A stretch of DNA of 8,482 nt from DATKMS01 sp041497995 (GTDB taxonomy: Bacteria; Desulfobacterota; Binatia; HRBIN30). The stretch covers positions 1 to 8,482 of the forward strand of contig JBGQHM010000290.1 of assembly GCA_041497995.1 (NCBI GenBank), given 5' to 3'. The notes below the pieces were generated by a model that saw only the letters and a list, made by a program, of their open reading frames with translations, was not told the origin of the DNA and ran no database searches. Within the stretch, counting starts at the first letter, position 1. Each line of letters begins with the position of its first letter. The position numbers and the translations under genes were made by a program. Of the stretch, positions 1-6,696 are shown in pieces.

Positions 1-1077
1 ATCCCGGCGCGCCAGGCACGCGGCTTCCTGGTTCACGACTTTCCCGGTCCAGGGCGGGTGGTGGCGCAGCTCGAAGTCACGGATGCGTTGGCAGTCGACA
101 ATGTGGCGTACGGGTGGATCCGGCCGGTCACCCGCACCCGATTGTTGCTCGTCTCGGCGCCCTCCCCGCTGGTCGACGATTTGCGGGAGCTAGTGGCGGC
201 AACGCCCGCTCTCGAGCTCCAAGTGGTGCAACCCGAGGAGTTCCGTCCCGAGCAGGCACAGCATGCAACCGTTACGATTTTTCACCGTGTCGTTCCCGCA
301 ATCCCGCCGCCGACCAACGCGCTGTACATCTACCCGCCGGCGGAGAATCCGTTCTTTCCAGTGCTGGGCGACGCCACCAACGTCGAGGTCCTGGACTGGA
401 ACACCCACCACGCCGCGCTGCAGTCGCTGCGGCCGTTGGCGGCGTTGCCGCTGCAACGCGCGCGCATGGTCGCGGCGCCGGCGTGGAGCGACACGTTGCT
501 GTGGTCGCGCACGATCGATCGTGAGTTCCCGCTGGCGTTTGCCGGCGAGCATGACGGGCAACGGGTCGCCTGCATTACATTTGATCTGGAAGCCGAACGT
601 CTTCTGAGCACGGACAACGTGAACTTCTTCCTATTCTTCATGAACCTGCTCGGGTGGCTGACACCGGAACAGTTGGATGCGGCGGTGATCCACACCGGCG
701 AAGTTTACGCCTTCGGCCGGCTGCCCGCGCTGCCGGTGCGCGTGCGCGACCCGCATGGTGCGACGCAGACGTTGCCAACGAATCAGACGTCCCTGGAGCC
801 GCTGTTCGCCGGGGAGTACCGGATCAGCTTCGACGGCACCGGGCGCACGCTGCTTGCGAACTTCATCGATGCGCAGGAATCGGACATCGGCCGCGCCAGC
901 AAGGAGCCGCCAATCGTTCCGAGCAATTTCCAGCAGCGAGATGCTGCGCACACGGATGCTGGGCGTCGTGCGCCGCAGAACGACTACAGCAATTGGCTCT
1001 ACGCCGCAGCGCTTGCCCTCTTCGTCATCGAATGGGCAGTGGCACGCTGGAGTGCCGCCGGGAGGTTGACGTCGTGA
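1..1077 (+). CDS. BatA-like / aerotolerance-type membrane protein, C-terminal part (5' end outside window)
   Basis: The reading frame is open from base 1, so the GTG at 58 is probably internal and the gene starts upstream; 358 residues are visible. The text resembles the C-terminal half of BatA-type proteins (N-terminal membrane domain plus a vWA or vWA-like domain in the family). A DALAVDNVAYGW motif (about residues 28-39) marks the end of a beta-sandwich segment, followed by a Rossmann-like stretch beginning LLLVSAPSPLVDDL. A region with WNTHH and 'FPLAFAGEHDGQRVACITFDLE' spacing follows, then FFLFFMNLLGWL near residue 220. The last ~30 residues hold one membrane helix (about 330-350) followed by Arg residues, placing the C terminus in the cytoplasm and the bulk outside. 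Family members are linked to MoxR AAA ATPases and DUF58 proteins and are thought to act in envelope stress or complex assembly; the exact role is unknown. It shares GTGA with the next gene, implying coupled translation. Confidence 0.78.
   Translation: MPARQARGFLVHDFPGPGRVVAQLEVTDALAVDNVAYGWIRPVTRTRLLLVSAPSPLVDDLRELVAATPALELQVVQPEEFRPEQAQHATVTIFHRVVPAIPPPTNALYIYPPAENPFFPVLGDATNVEVLDWNTHHAALQSLRPLAALPLQRARMVAAPAWSDTLLWSRTIDREFPLAFAGEHDGQRVACITFDLEAERLLSTDNVNFFLFFMNLLGWLTPEQLDAAVIHTGEVYAFGRLPALPVRVRDPHGATQTLPTNQTSLEPLFAGEYRISFDGTGRTLLANFIDAQESDIGRASKEPPIVPSNFQQRDAAHTDAGRRAPQNDYSNWLYAAALALFVIEWAVARWSAAGRLTS
1060..1065 (+). promoter_or_regulatory. Shine-Dalgarno site of the tandem-vWA gene
   Basis: GGGAGG lies 8 nt before the GTG at 1074. 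This supports GTG 1074 as the start rather than the ATG at 1086 (spacing 20 nt), and rules out the long in-frame upstream extension that runs inside the preceding gene. Confidence 0.7.
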
Positions 1078-3722
1078 CTTCGACGATGAGCCTCTCGTAC
1101 CTCTTCGCACATCCCGAGACGGTGAGCGTATCGGTACGCCATCCGGCGCTATTGCTTTTGCTGCTCGCCATTCCCGCGTTTCTGCTGCTCGGCCAGACGG
1201 CCGGCAGCCGGCGCCGGTTGATCCTGTTGTGCCGGGCTAGCGCCTACGCGCTTGTCGTCCTGGCGCTGGCAGGCGTGGCGTTGAGCGCGCGCTTGCCGAG
1301 CGATCGATTGTCAGTGATGGCGGCCGTCGACCGCTCAGAGAGTATCGACGCGGAGGGCCGGCTATGGCAGCAGCGCTATCTCGATCAGATAGCTGGGGCG
1401 CTCGCACCCGGTGACGAGCTCGGGGTCGTGGTCTTTGGCAAGGACGCGCGCGTGGCGCGTCCGCCCGGGCGCCCGGAGACCACGGATTTGGAGAAGGCGC
1501 CGGTATCTGCGACGGCGACAGATATTGGCACCGCGTTGCAAACGGCCATGGCCCTTTTCCCCCCGGACTGTGAACGGCGGTTGGTGCTGCTGACCGACGG
1601 CAACGAAACGCGTGGCAGCGGGGTCGCGCAGATTGCCCGCGCCACGCGCGCGAACGTCAGCATCTATGCCGCCGTGCCGCCGCATACCCGCGCCGCGGAC
1701 GTGGCAGTAGAGAAGCTCGCGGTCGCGCCGTTGGTGGCGGAGGGCAGTGTATTTCCGGTGCGCGTCATTCTACGCAATCAGGCCGTGGCGCGGCCGGTCA
1801 TACTCAGCTTGCTGGTCGACGACGAACAGGTGGGCACCGAATCCATCACATTGCAGCCCGGCTTGAACGCGGTCGAGATTCCGTACCGCATGATCGGGCC
1901 GGGCAGTCATCGGCTGCGCGCCCAGGTGATGGCCGTCGGTGACGCAATCGCCGGGAACAACTACCGCGACGCCACACTGATGATCGGCGGGAAGTCGCGC
2001 ATCTTGTTGGTCACCACACAGCCGCGTTCGTCGCTGTCGGCTGTCCTCCAGCGCAAAGACTTCAGCGTGACCACCGTGGGCCCGAACGAGTTTCCCGCAC
2101 AGGTCGACGGCCTTGTCGGCTATCACTGCGTCATCTTCGAAGACGTGACCGCCGCCGGTTTGAACGCGCGACGTCTGGAGGCATTGGAGCGCTACGTCAA
2201 AGATTTCGGCGGCGGCTTCATCGTCGCGGCCGGCGAGCACACCTACGGCGACAGCGGCTTCAAGAAGACCGCATTCGAGCGCATGTTGCCGGTCACGCTG
2301 GAGCCGCGGCGTCCACCGCGCGCCGAGCGCGAACCCCTGGCGCTGTTCATTCTCATCGATCGCTCCAACAGCATGGGCTACCACATCCGCAACCGGCTCG
2401 AGCGCAGTGAGGAGCAGGCGAAGCTCGCGTACGCGAAACGCGCCGCGCTGGCGGTCGTGAATCAGCTCAAGGACACGGACATGGTCGGCCTGATTGCGTT
2501 CGATTCGCAGCCGTTCGAGGTGGCGCCGTTACGGCCGCTCAAGGAGAACCGTGCCGTCCTGGTGGAGGACATCCCGCGTTTGCAACCCGGTGGAGGCACC
2601 GACTTCTACGATGCACTGGAGTCGGCGCGTGCGCAGCTGGTCGACTCGCGTGTCGGCACCAAGCACGCCATCCTGCTGACCGACGGCGATACCAACCGCG
2701 GCGCGGCCGATCACTATCCGCTGATCGCTGCGCTCGAGAAAGCCGATATCAGCGTCACGACGATCCGCATTGGTGACGACAGCGTCAACCTGACGCTGCT
2801 CAACGACATCTCGTCGCGCACCGGCGGGCAGTTCTACCACGTCGAGAACGTCGAGACGCTGCCTGAGCTCATGCTGAAGGACACCACCCAGGCCCTGTCA
2901 CAAGCGCCGCGGCGTGACGCGGCCTACGCGCCCCGCGTTGGCGGTGCCAGCCAGGCACTGCGCGGCATCAAGGCGAACGAGCTACCGGATCTGAACGGGT
3001 ACGCCTATTCGCGTGCCAAGCCCGGCGCGGACGTGATGTTGTATGTGTTGGCGCGCGATAAGAAAGACCCGATCCTTGCAGCGTGGCAGTATGGTCTCGG
3101 GCGCGTCGTCACATTCACCGCTAGCCTCGACGACGACGCGGAGACCTGGGTCGGATGGGACGGGTTTGGGAAACTGTGGTCGCAGATGGTGCACTGGGCG
3201 GTGCGCGAGCAGACGCCGTGGGACTACGCGCTCGCCGTGCGGCGTGTTGACGGTCAAGCGACCGTGACGCTGCATTCGTTCGATGACGAAGACGACGGCG
3301 TACTGGTGGCACGCGTGTTCCCTGGCGTCTCCCAACCTTTCGACGTGCCGTTCGTGCCGCAAGCACCGCGGGAGTTCGTTGCCCGTTTTCGCGCGCTGAC
3401 CGGCGGACGCTATCCGTTGACCATCACCAAACGCAGCGGCAACCGCGACGCCGGGCAAAGGACCGAGTTGGTGACAATGCCGGACCGCGATGAGGAACCG
3501 CAGGAAGAGTTCGAAGCGGATCAGCCCAATTTCCCGCTCCTCAACCAGCTCACCACCGCGACCGGCGGTGCAGTCGACGCGCCGATCCGCACCATCGTTG
3601 GCCGCAAACCCGGCACGCGGCGCGCCGATCGCCCGTTGGATTGGCTATTTATCCCCGCGGCTATGCTGCTGTTTCTGACCGATGTTGGACTGCGGCGGCT
3701 GGGCCGTGCGCCGCCGCAGTAA
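1074..3722 (+). CDS. Membrane-anchored tandem vWA protein with split glutamine-amidotransferase-like domain
   Basis: Protein of 882 residues from GTG 1074. Two N-terminal membrane helices (about 24-40 and 50-71) flank an Arg-rich loop (RRR at 46-48), and a third helix lies near 856-870 before RRLGR; the positive-inside rule then puts residues ~72-855 in the periplasm. vWA domain 1 has an intact metal site: DRSES at 86-90, T149, TDG with D175. A beta-sandwich region follows (about 210-300, ending in a GNNYRDA motif). A class I amidotransferase-like half begins near 307 (RILLVTT, then GGGFIVAAGEHTYGDSG at 379-395). vWA domain 2 is inserted after it: DRSNS at 429-433, GGTD at 507-510, TDGD with D537. 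The second amidotransferase-like half is at about 641-710 (YGLGRVVTFTA). No nucleophilic Cys sits at the expected elbow, so that fold is probably a binding module. The family is usually in MoxR/DUF58/BatA operons; metal-dependent protein binding is the likely role, partner unknown. Confidence 0.88.
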   Translation: MTSTMSLSYLFAHPETVSVSVRHPALLLLLLAIPAFLLLGQTAGSRRRLILLCRASAYALVVLALAGVALSARLPSDRLSVMAAVDRSESIDAEGRLWQQRYLDQIAGALAPGDELGVVVFGKDARVARPPGRPETTDLEKAPVSATATDIGTALQTAMALFPPDCERRLVLLTDGNETRGSGVAQIARATRANVSIYAAVPPHTRAADVAVEKLAVAPLVAEGSVFPVRVILRNQAVARPVILSLLVDDEQVGTESITLQPGLNAVEIPYRMIGPGSHRLRAQVMAVGDAIAGNNYRDATLMIGGKSRILLVTTQPRSSLSAVLQRKDFSVTTVGPNEFPAQVDGLVGYHCVIFEDVTAAGLNARRLEALERYVKDFGGGFIVAAGEHTYGDSGFKKTAFERMLPVTLEPRRPPRAEREPLALFILIDRSNSMGYHIRNRLERSEEQAKLAYAKRAALAVVNQLKDTDMVGLIAFDSQPFEVAPLRPLKENRAVLVEDIPRLQPGGGTDFYDALESARAQLVDSRVGTKHAILLTDGDTNRGAADHYPLIAALEKADISVTTIRIGDDSVNLTLLNDISSRTGGQFYHVENVETLPELMLKDTTQALSQAPRRDAAYAPRVGGASQALRGIKANELPDLNGYAYSRAKPGADVMLYVLARDKKDPILAAWQYGLGRVVTFTASLDDDAETWVGWDGFGKLWSQMVHWAVREQTPWDYALAVRRVDGQATVTLHSFDDEDDGVLVARVFPGVSQPFDVPFVPQAPREFVARFRALTGGRYPLTITKRSGNRDAGQRTELVTMPDRDEEPQEEFEADQPNFPLLNQLTTATGGAVDAPIRTIVGRKPGTRRADRPLDWLFIPAAMLLFLTDVGLRRLGRAPPQ

Positions 3723-3725
3723 ATT

Positions 3726-3775
3726 AGAAAGTCCCCCTTTTCCTGACCCCGGTCTCATGCTAAACGATCGGGGTC
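3726..3775 (+). repeat. Repeat-like sequence with 10-bp imperfect hairpin in the intergenic gap
   Basis: The 90-nt gap between the vWA gene and the peptidase gene holds a pyrimidine-rich tract (GTCCCCCTTTTCC, 3731-3743) running into an inverted repeat: GACCCCGGTC (3745-3754) pairs with GATCGGGGTC (3766-3775), with one G-T wobble and an 11-nt loop. No T-run follows on either strand, so a standard intrinsic terminator is unlikely. From memory, tracts of this kind (GTCCCC..TTTTC..TGACCCC) recur in intergenic regions of many genomes, often near REP-associated transposases; that link is inference. No transposase is present here. Confidence 0.4.
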
Positions 3776-3812
3776 CGCGTCAGCCCAAATTCAAAGCGAG
3801 TCGTCCAGACCT

Positions 3813-4376
3813 ATGCGAAAGAGTGTGTTGGAAGAGCAGCGCAGCCGCGACATCTTGGGCATCGTAGATCGAATCCATCAGCGGCTCGATTTCCGCTTTC
3901 CGCCGTTTCGCTTCGAAGACTTTCTCGCAGCGCACGACTCATACAAGGTCTTCGAAGTCGACTTGCCGCTCGGGCTTGACGGCCGCATCTTTCTGACCCC
4001 GGACGGCGAGCAGAAGACCGTCTATTTGCGCAAGCACAATCCCCGCACGCGCATCCGTTTCACGCTGGCACATGAAATCATGCATGCAGAGCTGCACTAC
4101 GCACAGGGCCAGCTCACCGATCTGACGGCGTGCCGCACCTCAGAGCATCATCGCGACGGACGCCGCAGCATTCTCGAACGTGAGGCCGATCTCGGGGCCG
4201 CGGCGCTGCTCATGCCACTGTCGATGCTCGATCGCTATCTGCCCTATCGCATCAAGCGCGAATACCCGGAACACGTCGTGCAGGAAATGGCGCGCCTGTT
4301 CCGCGTGAGTGAAACGGCCATGCGTATTCAGCTCAAGAACTACAGCGCGCACCTCGGAGAAGTCCAGGCTGCGTAA
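3813..4376 (+). CDS. ImmA/IrrE-family zinc metallopeptidase
   Basis: A 187-residue protein with the gluzincin signature LAHEIMH: H87, E88 and H91 form the HEXXH zinc motif. A downstream EREADLGAAALLMP segment (122-135) matches the family's ExxA(D/N)xxAxxLLMP block, whose Glu (E122, possibly E124) should be the third zinc ligand. The C-terminal helical part (150-175) ends with VSETAMRIQLKNY, as in COG2856 proteins. Relatives cleave XRE-type repressors (ImmA of ICEBs1) or DdrO in Deinococcus (IrrE). There is no helix-turn-helix gene beside this copy, so the target is unknown and may be encoded elsewhere. ATG 3813 is the first ATG in frame after the stop at 3744; its ribosome site is weak (AGCGAG about 12 nt upstream). 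larC starts 48 nt downstream and could be cotranscribed. The stand-alone length is typical for the short family members. Confidence 0.86.
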   Translation: MRKSVLEEQRSRDILGIVDRIHQRLDFRFPPFRFEDFLAAHDSYKVFEVDLPLGLDGRIFLTPDGEQKTVYLRKHNPRTRIRFTLAHEIMHAELHYAQGQLTDLTACRTSEHHRDGRRSILEREADLGAAALLMPLSMLDRYLPYRIKREYPEHVVQEMARLFRVSETAMRIQLKNYSAHLGEVQAA

Positions 4377-4414
4377 GCCCCACCATTGTCTTCACCCCTC
4401 ACCAAGCACCTGTC

Positions 4415-4418
4415 GGAG
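4415..4418 (+). promoter_or_regulatory. Shine-Dalgarno site that fixes the larC start
   Basis: GGAG lies 6 nt before ATG 4425. It favours this ATG over the in-frame TTG at 4386, which would add 13 residues not expected in LarC, where the protein normally begins directly with the M-K-x-L-Y-x-D-x-F-S-G-I-S-G-D-M block. Confidence 0.65.
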
Positions 4419-4424
4419 CTTGCG

Positions 4425-5606
4425 ATGAAGGTGCTCTACATCGACGCGTTCTCTGGCATCAGCGGTGACATGACCGTCGGGGCGTTGCTGGCTCTGGGCG
4501 TGCCGCTGGAGGCCATCAAGCAGCAACTGGCACTCCTGCCGCTGACCGGCTTCTCGATCAGCACCACCGCGCGGCACGTGCACGGCATCGGCGCGACCAA
4601 GTTCAACGTGGACGTCGCCACGCACGGCCACGCGCACCGCGCATTCAGCGACATCCGGAGCATGCTAGAAGCGAGCAAGCTGGACGCGGCTGCACGGCGT
4701 GTTGCGCTCGCCATCTTTGCGCGGCTCGCAGACGCGGAGGGGCACGTGCACGGCGTGAAGTCCGAGGATGTCGAGTTCCACGAGGTTGGCGCGGTCGACT
4801 CGATCGTCGATATCGTCAGCACCGCCGTGGGCGTCACGCGTTTGGGTATCGAGGCAGCATACGTGTCATCGCTGCCCCTCGGCTCAGGCATCGTGCAGTC
4901 ACAGCACGGGCCGCTGCCGGTGCCACCGCCAGCCACGGTCGAGCTGCTGCGCGGTTTTCCCGGCCGGCCCGGCGACGGCGAGGGCGAGATGGTAACGCCG
5001 ACGGGCGCTGCAATCGTCGCGACGCTGGCGACGCCCGGCCCGGCCCCGGAGCTCCGCATCCTGGGCGTAGGTTATGGCGCGGGGGAACGAACCCTCAAAG
5101 ACCGTCCCAACCTCTTACGGCTGGTGCTCGGCGAGCCGGTCGAAACGCCGAGTATCGACAATCTGCTGGTCGTCGAAACCAACATTGATGACCTCAATCC
5201 CGAGTTATACGACCACGTGATGGAGCGACTGCTCGGCGCCGGCGCTCGTGACGTCTACCTGACCCCTGTTCATATGAAGAAGAATCGCCCTGGCATCGTG
5301 CTGAGCGTGCTGTGCCGAGAGGGCGACCGCGAACGGCTGGCCGCGTTGATACTGAACGAGACCTCGGCGATCGGCGTACGCTATTACCCGGTGCGCCGGC
5401 ACATCCTGGAACGGACTATCAAGGAGGTCGGCACCGCGTACGGGCCGGTACGGGTCAAGGTAGCACTGGCACCGGATGGCCACGAAAACCTCGCGCCGGA
5501 GTACGACGACTGCAAGCGCATCGCCACGGAGCAAGGCGTGCCGATCAAGCAAGTCTATCAGGCGGCACTGGCGGCCGCCGTCCAGCAGTCAGCAAGCAAC
5601 AAGTAG
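4425..5606 (+). CDS. larC: LarC: nickel insertase for the nickel-pincer nucleotide cofactor
   Basis: A 393-residue protein of the LarC (DUF111) family. LarC is a CTP-dependent cyclometallase that inserts nickel into pyridinium-3,5-bisthiocarboxylate mononucleotide, the last step in making the cofactor of lactate racemase and related LarA-type enzymes; it acts in the cytoplasm. Signatures: MKVLYIDAFSGISGDM at 1-16; a His cluster HGHAH at 67-71; VEFHEVGAVDSIVDIV at 116-131; TPTGAA at 191-196; ETNIDDLNPELYDHVMERL at 251-269; PVHMKKNRPG at 281-290. Length is normal for a complete LarC. The LarC1 and LarC2 parts are fused in one frame, unlike Lactiplantibacillus plantarum, where a programmed ribosomal frameshift joins them. 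larB, larE and larA are not in the window. The 3' end overlaps bioD on the other strand by 18 nt. Confidence 0.95.
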   Translation: MKVLYIDAFSGISGDMTVGALLALGVPLEAIKQQLALLPLTGFSISTTARHVHGIGATKFNVDVATHGHAHRAFSDIRSMLEASKLDAAARRVALAIFARLADAEGHVHGVKSEDVEFHEVGAVDSIVDIVSTAVGVTRLGIEAAYVSSLPLGSGIVQSQHGPLPVPPPATVELLRGFPGRPGDGEGEMVTPTGAAIVATLATPGPAPELRILGVGYGAGERTLKDRPNLLRLVLGEPVETPSIDNLLVVETNIDDLNPELYDHVMERLLGAGARDVYLTPVHMKKNRPGIVLSVLCREGDRERLAALILNETSAIGVRYYPVRRHILERTIKEVGTAYGPVRVKVALAPDGHENLAPEYDDCKRIATEQGVPIKQVYQAALAAAVQQSASNK

Positions 5607-6308
5607 CTCATCCAGACGAATGTGAGTCGCGGCGGCCTCGGCCAATCGCTCGCTACATTCCGCAGTCATCGTCACCGCTCCCAGATACGGTACGACACCG
5701 AGGGAGGGTCCGCACCACTCAGCCAGGACATCGACGTTGGTGCGCGCGGCGAGGTCAGGTTCTGCCGTAAGGAAGTTGATCACGTACCCGAGCACCCACA
5801 GCCCAAGGGACTGCGCGTAGCGAATGGTAAGCAACGCGTGATTGATCGCACCCAGCTTCGAGCCCACGACGACTATCACGAGCGCGTCCAAACGCAGGGC
5901 CAGGTCGGCGAAGGTCACCCCCGACGCGATCGGCACCAGCAGACCACCAGCCCCCTCGACGAAGGTCACGTCATGGGTCGCGGCGACCGTCGCGTGGGCC
6001 GTCACCAACCGCTCCACGTCGATACTGACCCCGGCGCGGCGCGCCGCAACCAGGGGAGCGAGCGGTTCGCTCAACACAACAGGGCAGATGGTCCGGATGC
6101 TGAGCTGGCACCCAGAGAAGTACCTCAGCTGAGCCGCATCCCGTGGGAGGAGATGGCTATCCAGACCCACAGGGCAGCCCGTCTCGGCTGGCTTGAGGAC
6201 TCCGACCGCCCGGCCCTGTCGCCGCAGGGCAGCTGCAATCGCCGACAACACAGTGGTCTTACCAACCCCCGTGTCGGTTCCGGTAACGAATATGCTTCTG
6301 AATTTCAG
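5589..6308 (-). CDS. bioD: Dethiobiotin synthetase, probable CTG start
   Basis: BioD closes the ureido ring: 7,8-diaminononanoate + CO2 + ATP give dethiobiotin, the step before biotin synthase. Reading from CTG 6308 gives 239 residues, a normal length. The N terminus is a standard P-loop, FVTGTDTGVGKTT (7-19, K17), followed by LKPAETGC (38-45; K39 matches the substrate-binding Lys), RDAAQL (56-61), VEGAGGLLVPI (117-127; E118), and VGSKLGAINHALLT (148-161), the family's LGxINH block. No ATG, GTG or TTG lies in frame between the TAG at 6336-6338 and the P-loop; the first is GTG 6251, inside the motif's end, which would destroy ATP binding. CTG with a GGGAA-like site 8-9 nt upstream is therefore the best start; a sequencing error remains possible. 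A perfect hairpin ends directly before it. Last gene of the minus-strand bio operon; its 3' end overlaps larC. Confidence 0.92.
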   Translation of the reverse strand: MKFRSIFVTGTDTGVGKTTVLSAIAAALRRQGRAVGVLKPAETGCPVGLDSHLLPRDAAQLRYFSGCQLSIRTICPVVLSEPLAPLVAARRAGVSIDVERLVTAHATVAATHDVTFVEGAGGLLVPIASGVTFADLALRLDALVIVVVGSKLGAINHALLTIRYAQSLGLWVLGYVINFLTAEPDLAARTNVDVLAEWCGPSLGVVPYLGAVTMTAECSERLAEAAATHIRLDELLVAC

Positions 6309-6333
6309 AGGACCCGCTTCCCGCGCGGGTCCT
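6309..6333 (-). promoter_or_regulatory. Perfect 9-bp hairpin directly before the bioD start
   Basis: On the minus strand AGGACCCGC and GCGGGTCCT form a perfect 9-bp GC-rich stem around a 7-nt loop, GCGGGAA. The stem's last base touches the CTG start of bioD, and the only Shine-Dalgarno-like bases (GGGAA) are in the loop. It could modulate bioD translation, or be a weak end for transcripts of the upstream small gene; no T-run follows, so a strong intrinsic terminator is unlikely. The nested CCCGCGCGGG palindrome allows an alternative fold. Confidence 0.5.
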
Positions 6334-6372
6334 GTCTACCGAAGGCGGGAAAGAAACGAAAGGCAGGCTGAG

Positions 6373-6537
6373 CTAGCGAACCACCGCCCAGATCATCCAG
6401 GCAACGTAGCTCCACAGCCCCAGGCTGATTAACGTGGCGGTCGCGAAGCCCAAGAATGGAATGTTTCGGGTTTCTTCGGGCGCCAGTTCGTCGCGCTCCG
6501 CAGGTGCCCACGTCGTTTCCTCGTATGTCAGTTGCAT
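6373..6537 (-). CDS. Small single-pass membrane protein inside the biotin operon, function unknown
   Basis: A 54-residue protein that I do not recognise. The N-terminal part (1-26) is hydrophilic and acidic, with E6, E7, E14, E16, E20 and E21 and few basic residues. The rest is one hydrophobic segment from about residue 28 to 53, FLGFATATLISLGLWSYVAW and on to WAVVR, rich in Trp and aromatic residues and ending in Arg at the very C terminus. ATG 6537 is chosen because GGGAG stands 8 nt upstream; the upstream in-frame GTG/ATG options (up to 6582) would add 15 residues without a ribosome site. It sits on the same strand as bioA (159 nt downstream of its stop) and bioD (64 nt before its start), so cotranscription is likely. 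A link with biotin synthesis or transport is only suggested by position. A lone small frame of this size could be spurious, but the site, helix and placement support a gene. Confidence 0.58.
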   Translation of the reverse strand: MQLTYEETTWAPAERDELAPEETRNIPFLGFATATLISLGLWSYVAWMIWAVVR

Positions 6538-6545
6538 CTGCGCAT

Positions 6546-6550
6546 CTCCC
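6546..6550 (-). promoter_or_regulatory. Shine-Dalgarno site of the small membrane protein gene
   Basis: GGGAG on the minus strand, 8 nt before ATG 6537. It is the main support for translation of the 54-residue frame and for this start over the longer in-frame option. Confidence 0.55.
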
Positions 6551-6696
6551 AGAGAACAGCAATGAGCAATCACCATGCCCACCTGGAACGTACGGGCGGA
6601 GAGGGGTCACGTCAATTGGGGTGTGCCTAAAAGATTCCACTTCTGACGAAAACACTCCAGGAGCTGCTCAATTGAACCGGTCGACTGGACACCGGA

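Noticed and set aside
654..1073. Upstream extension of the tandem-vWA gene frame to 654
   Set aside because: It lies wholly within the BatA-like gene in another frame, its translation is Arg/Ala-rich without motifs, and GTG 1074 has a good Shine-Dalgarno site.
1770..2384. Minus-strand open frame of 204 codons inside the tandem-vWA gene
   Set aside because: Antisense shadow in high-GC coding sequence; no ribosome site or family motif seen.
3990..4002. Second copy of the CTGACCCCGG string from the 3742-3752 intergenic repeat (also near 6025)
   Set aside because: These copies lie in coding sequence of immA-like and bioD genes, are about 10 nt long, and encode family-consistent residues, so they are chance matches.
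5589..6251. bioD starting at GTG 6251
   Set aside because: This start would remove the P-loop (GTDTGVGKT), which is encoded intact just upstream in the same frame.
5622..6371. Long plus-strand open frame of 249 codons opposite bioD
   Set aside because: It is antisense to a clear BioD sequence with all motifs, has a low-complexity Arg/His/Pro-rich translation, and is explained by high GC content.
6305..6655. Minus-strand open frame of 116 codons overlapping the small membrane protein gene
   Set aside because: Different frame from the 54-residue protein, with no hydrophobic helix or motif and no better ribosome site; the shorter frame is the better supported one.
6677..6695. CCGGT...ACCGG inverted repeat just after the bioA stop as a terminator
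   Set aside because: Only 5 bp with a 9-nt loop and no clear T-run; too weak to call.
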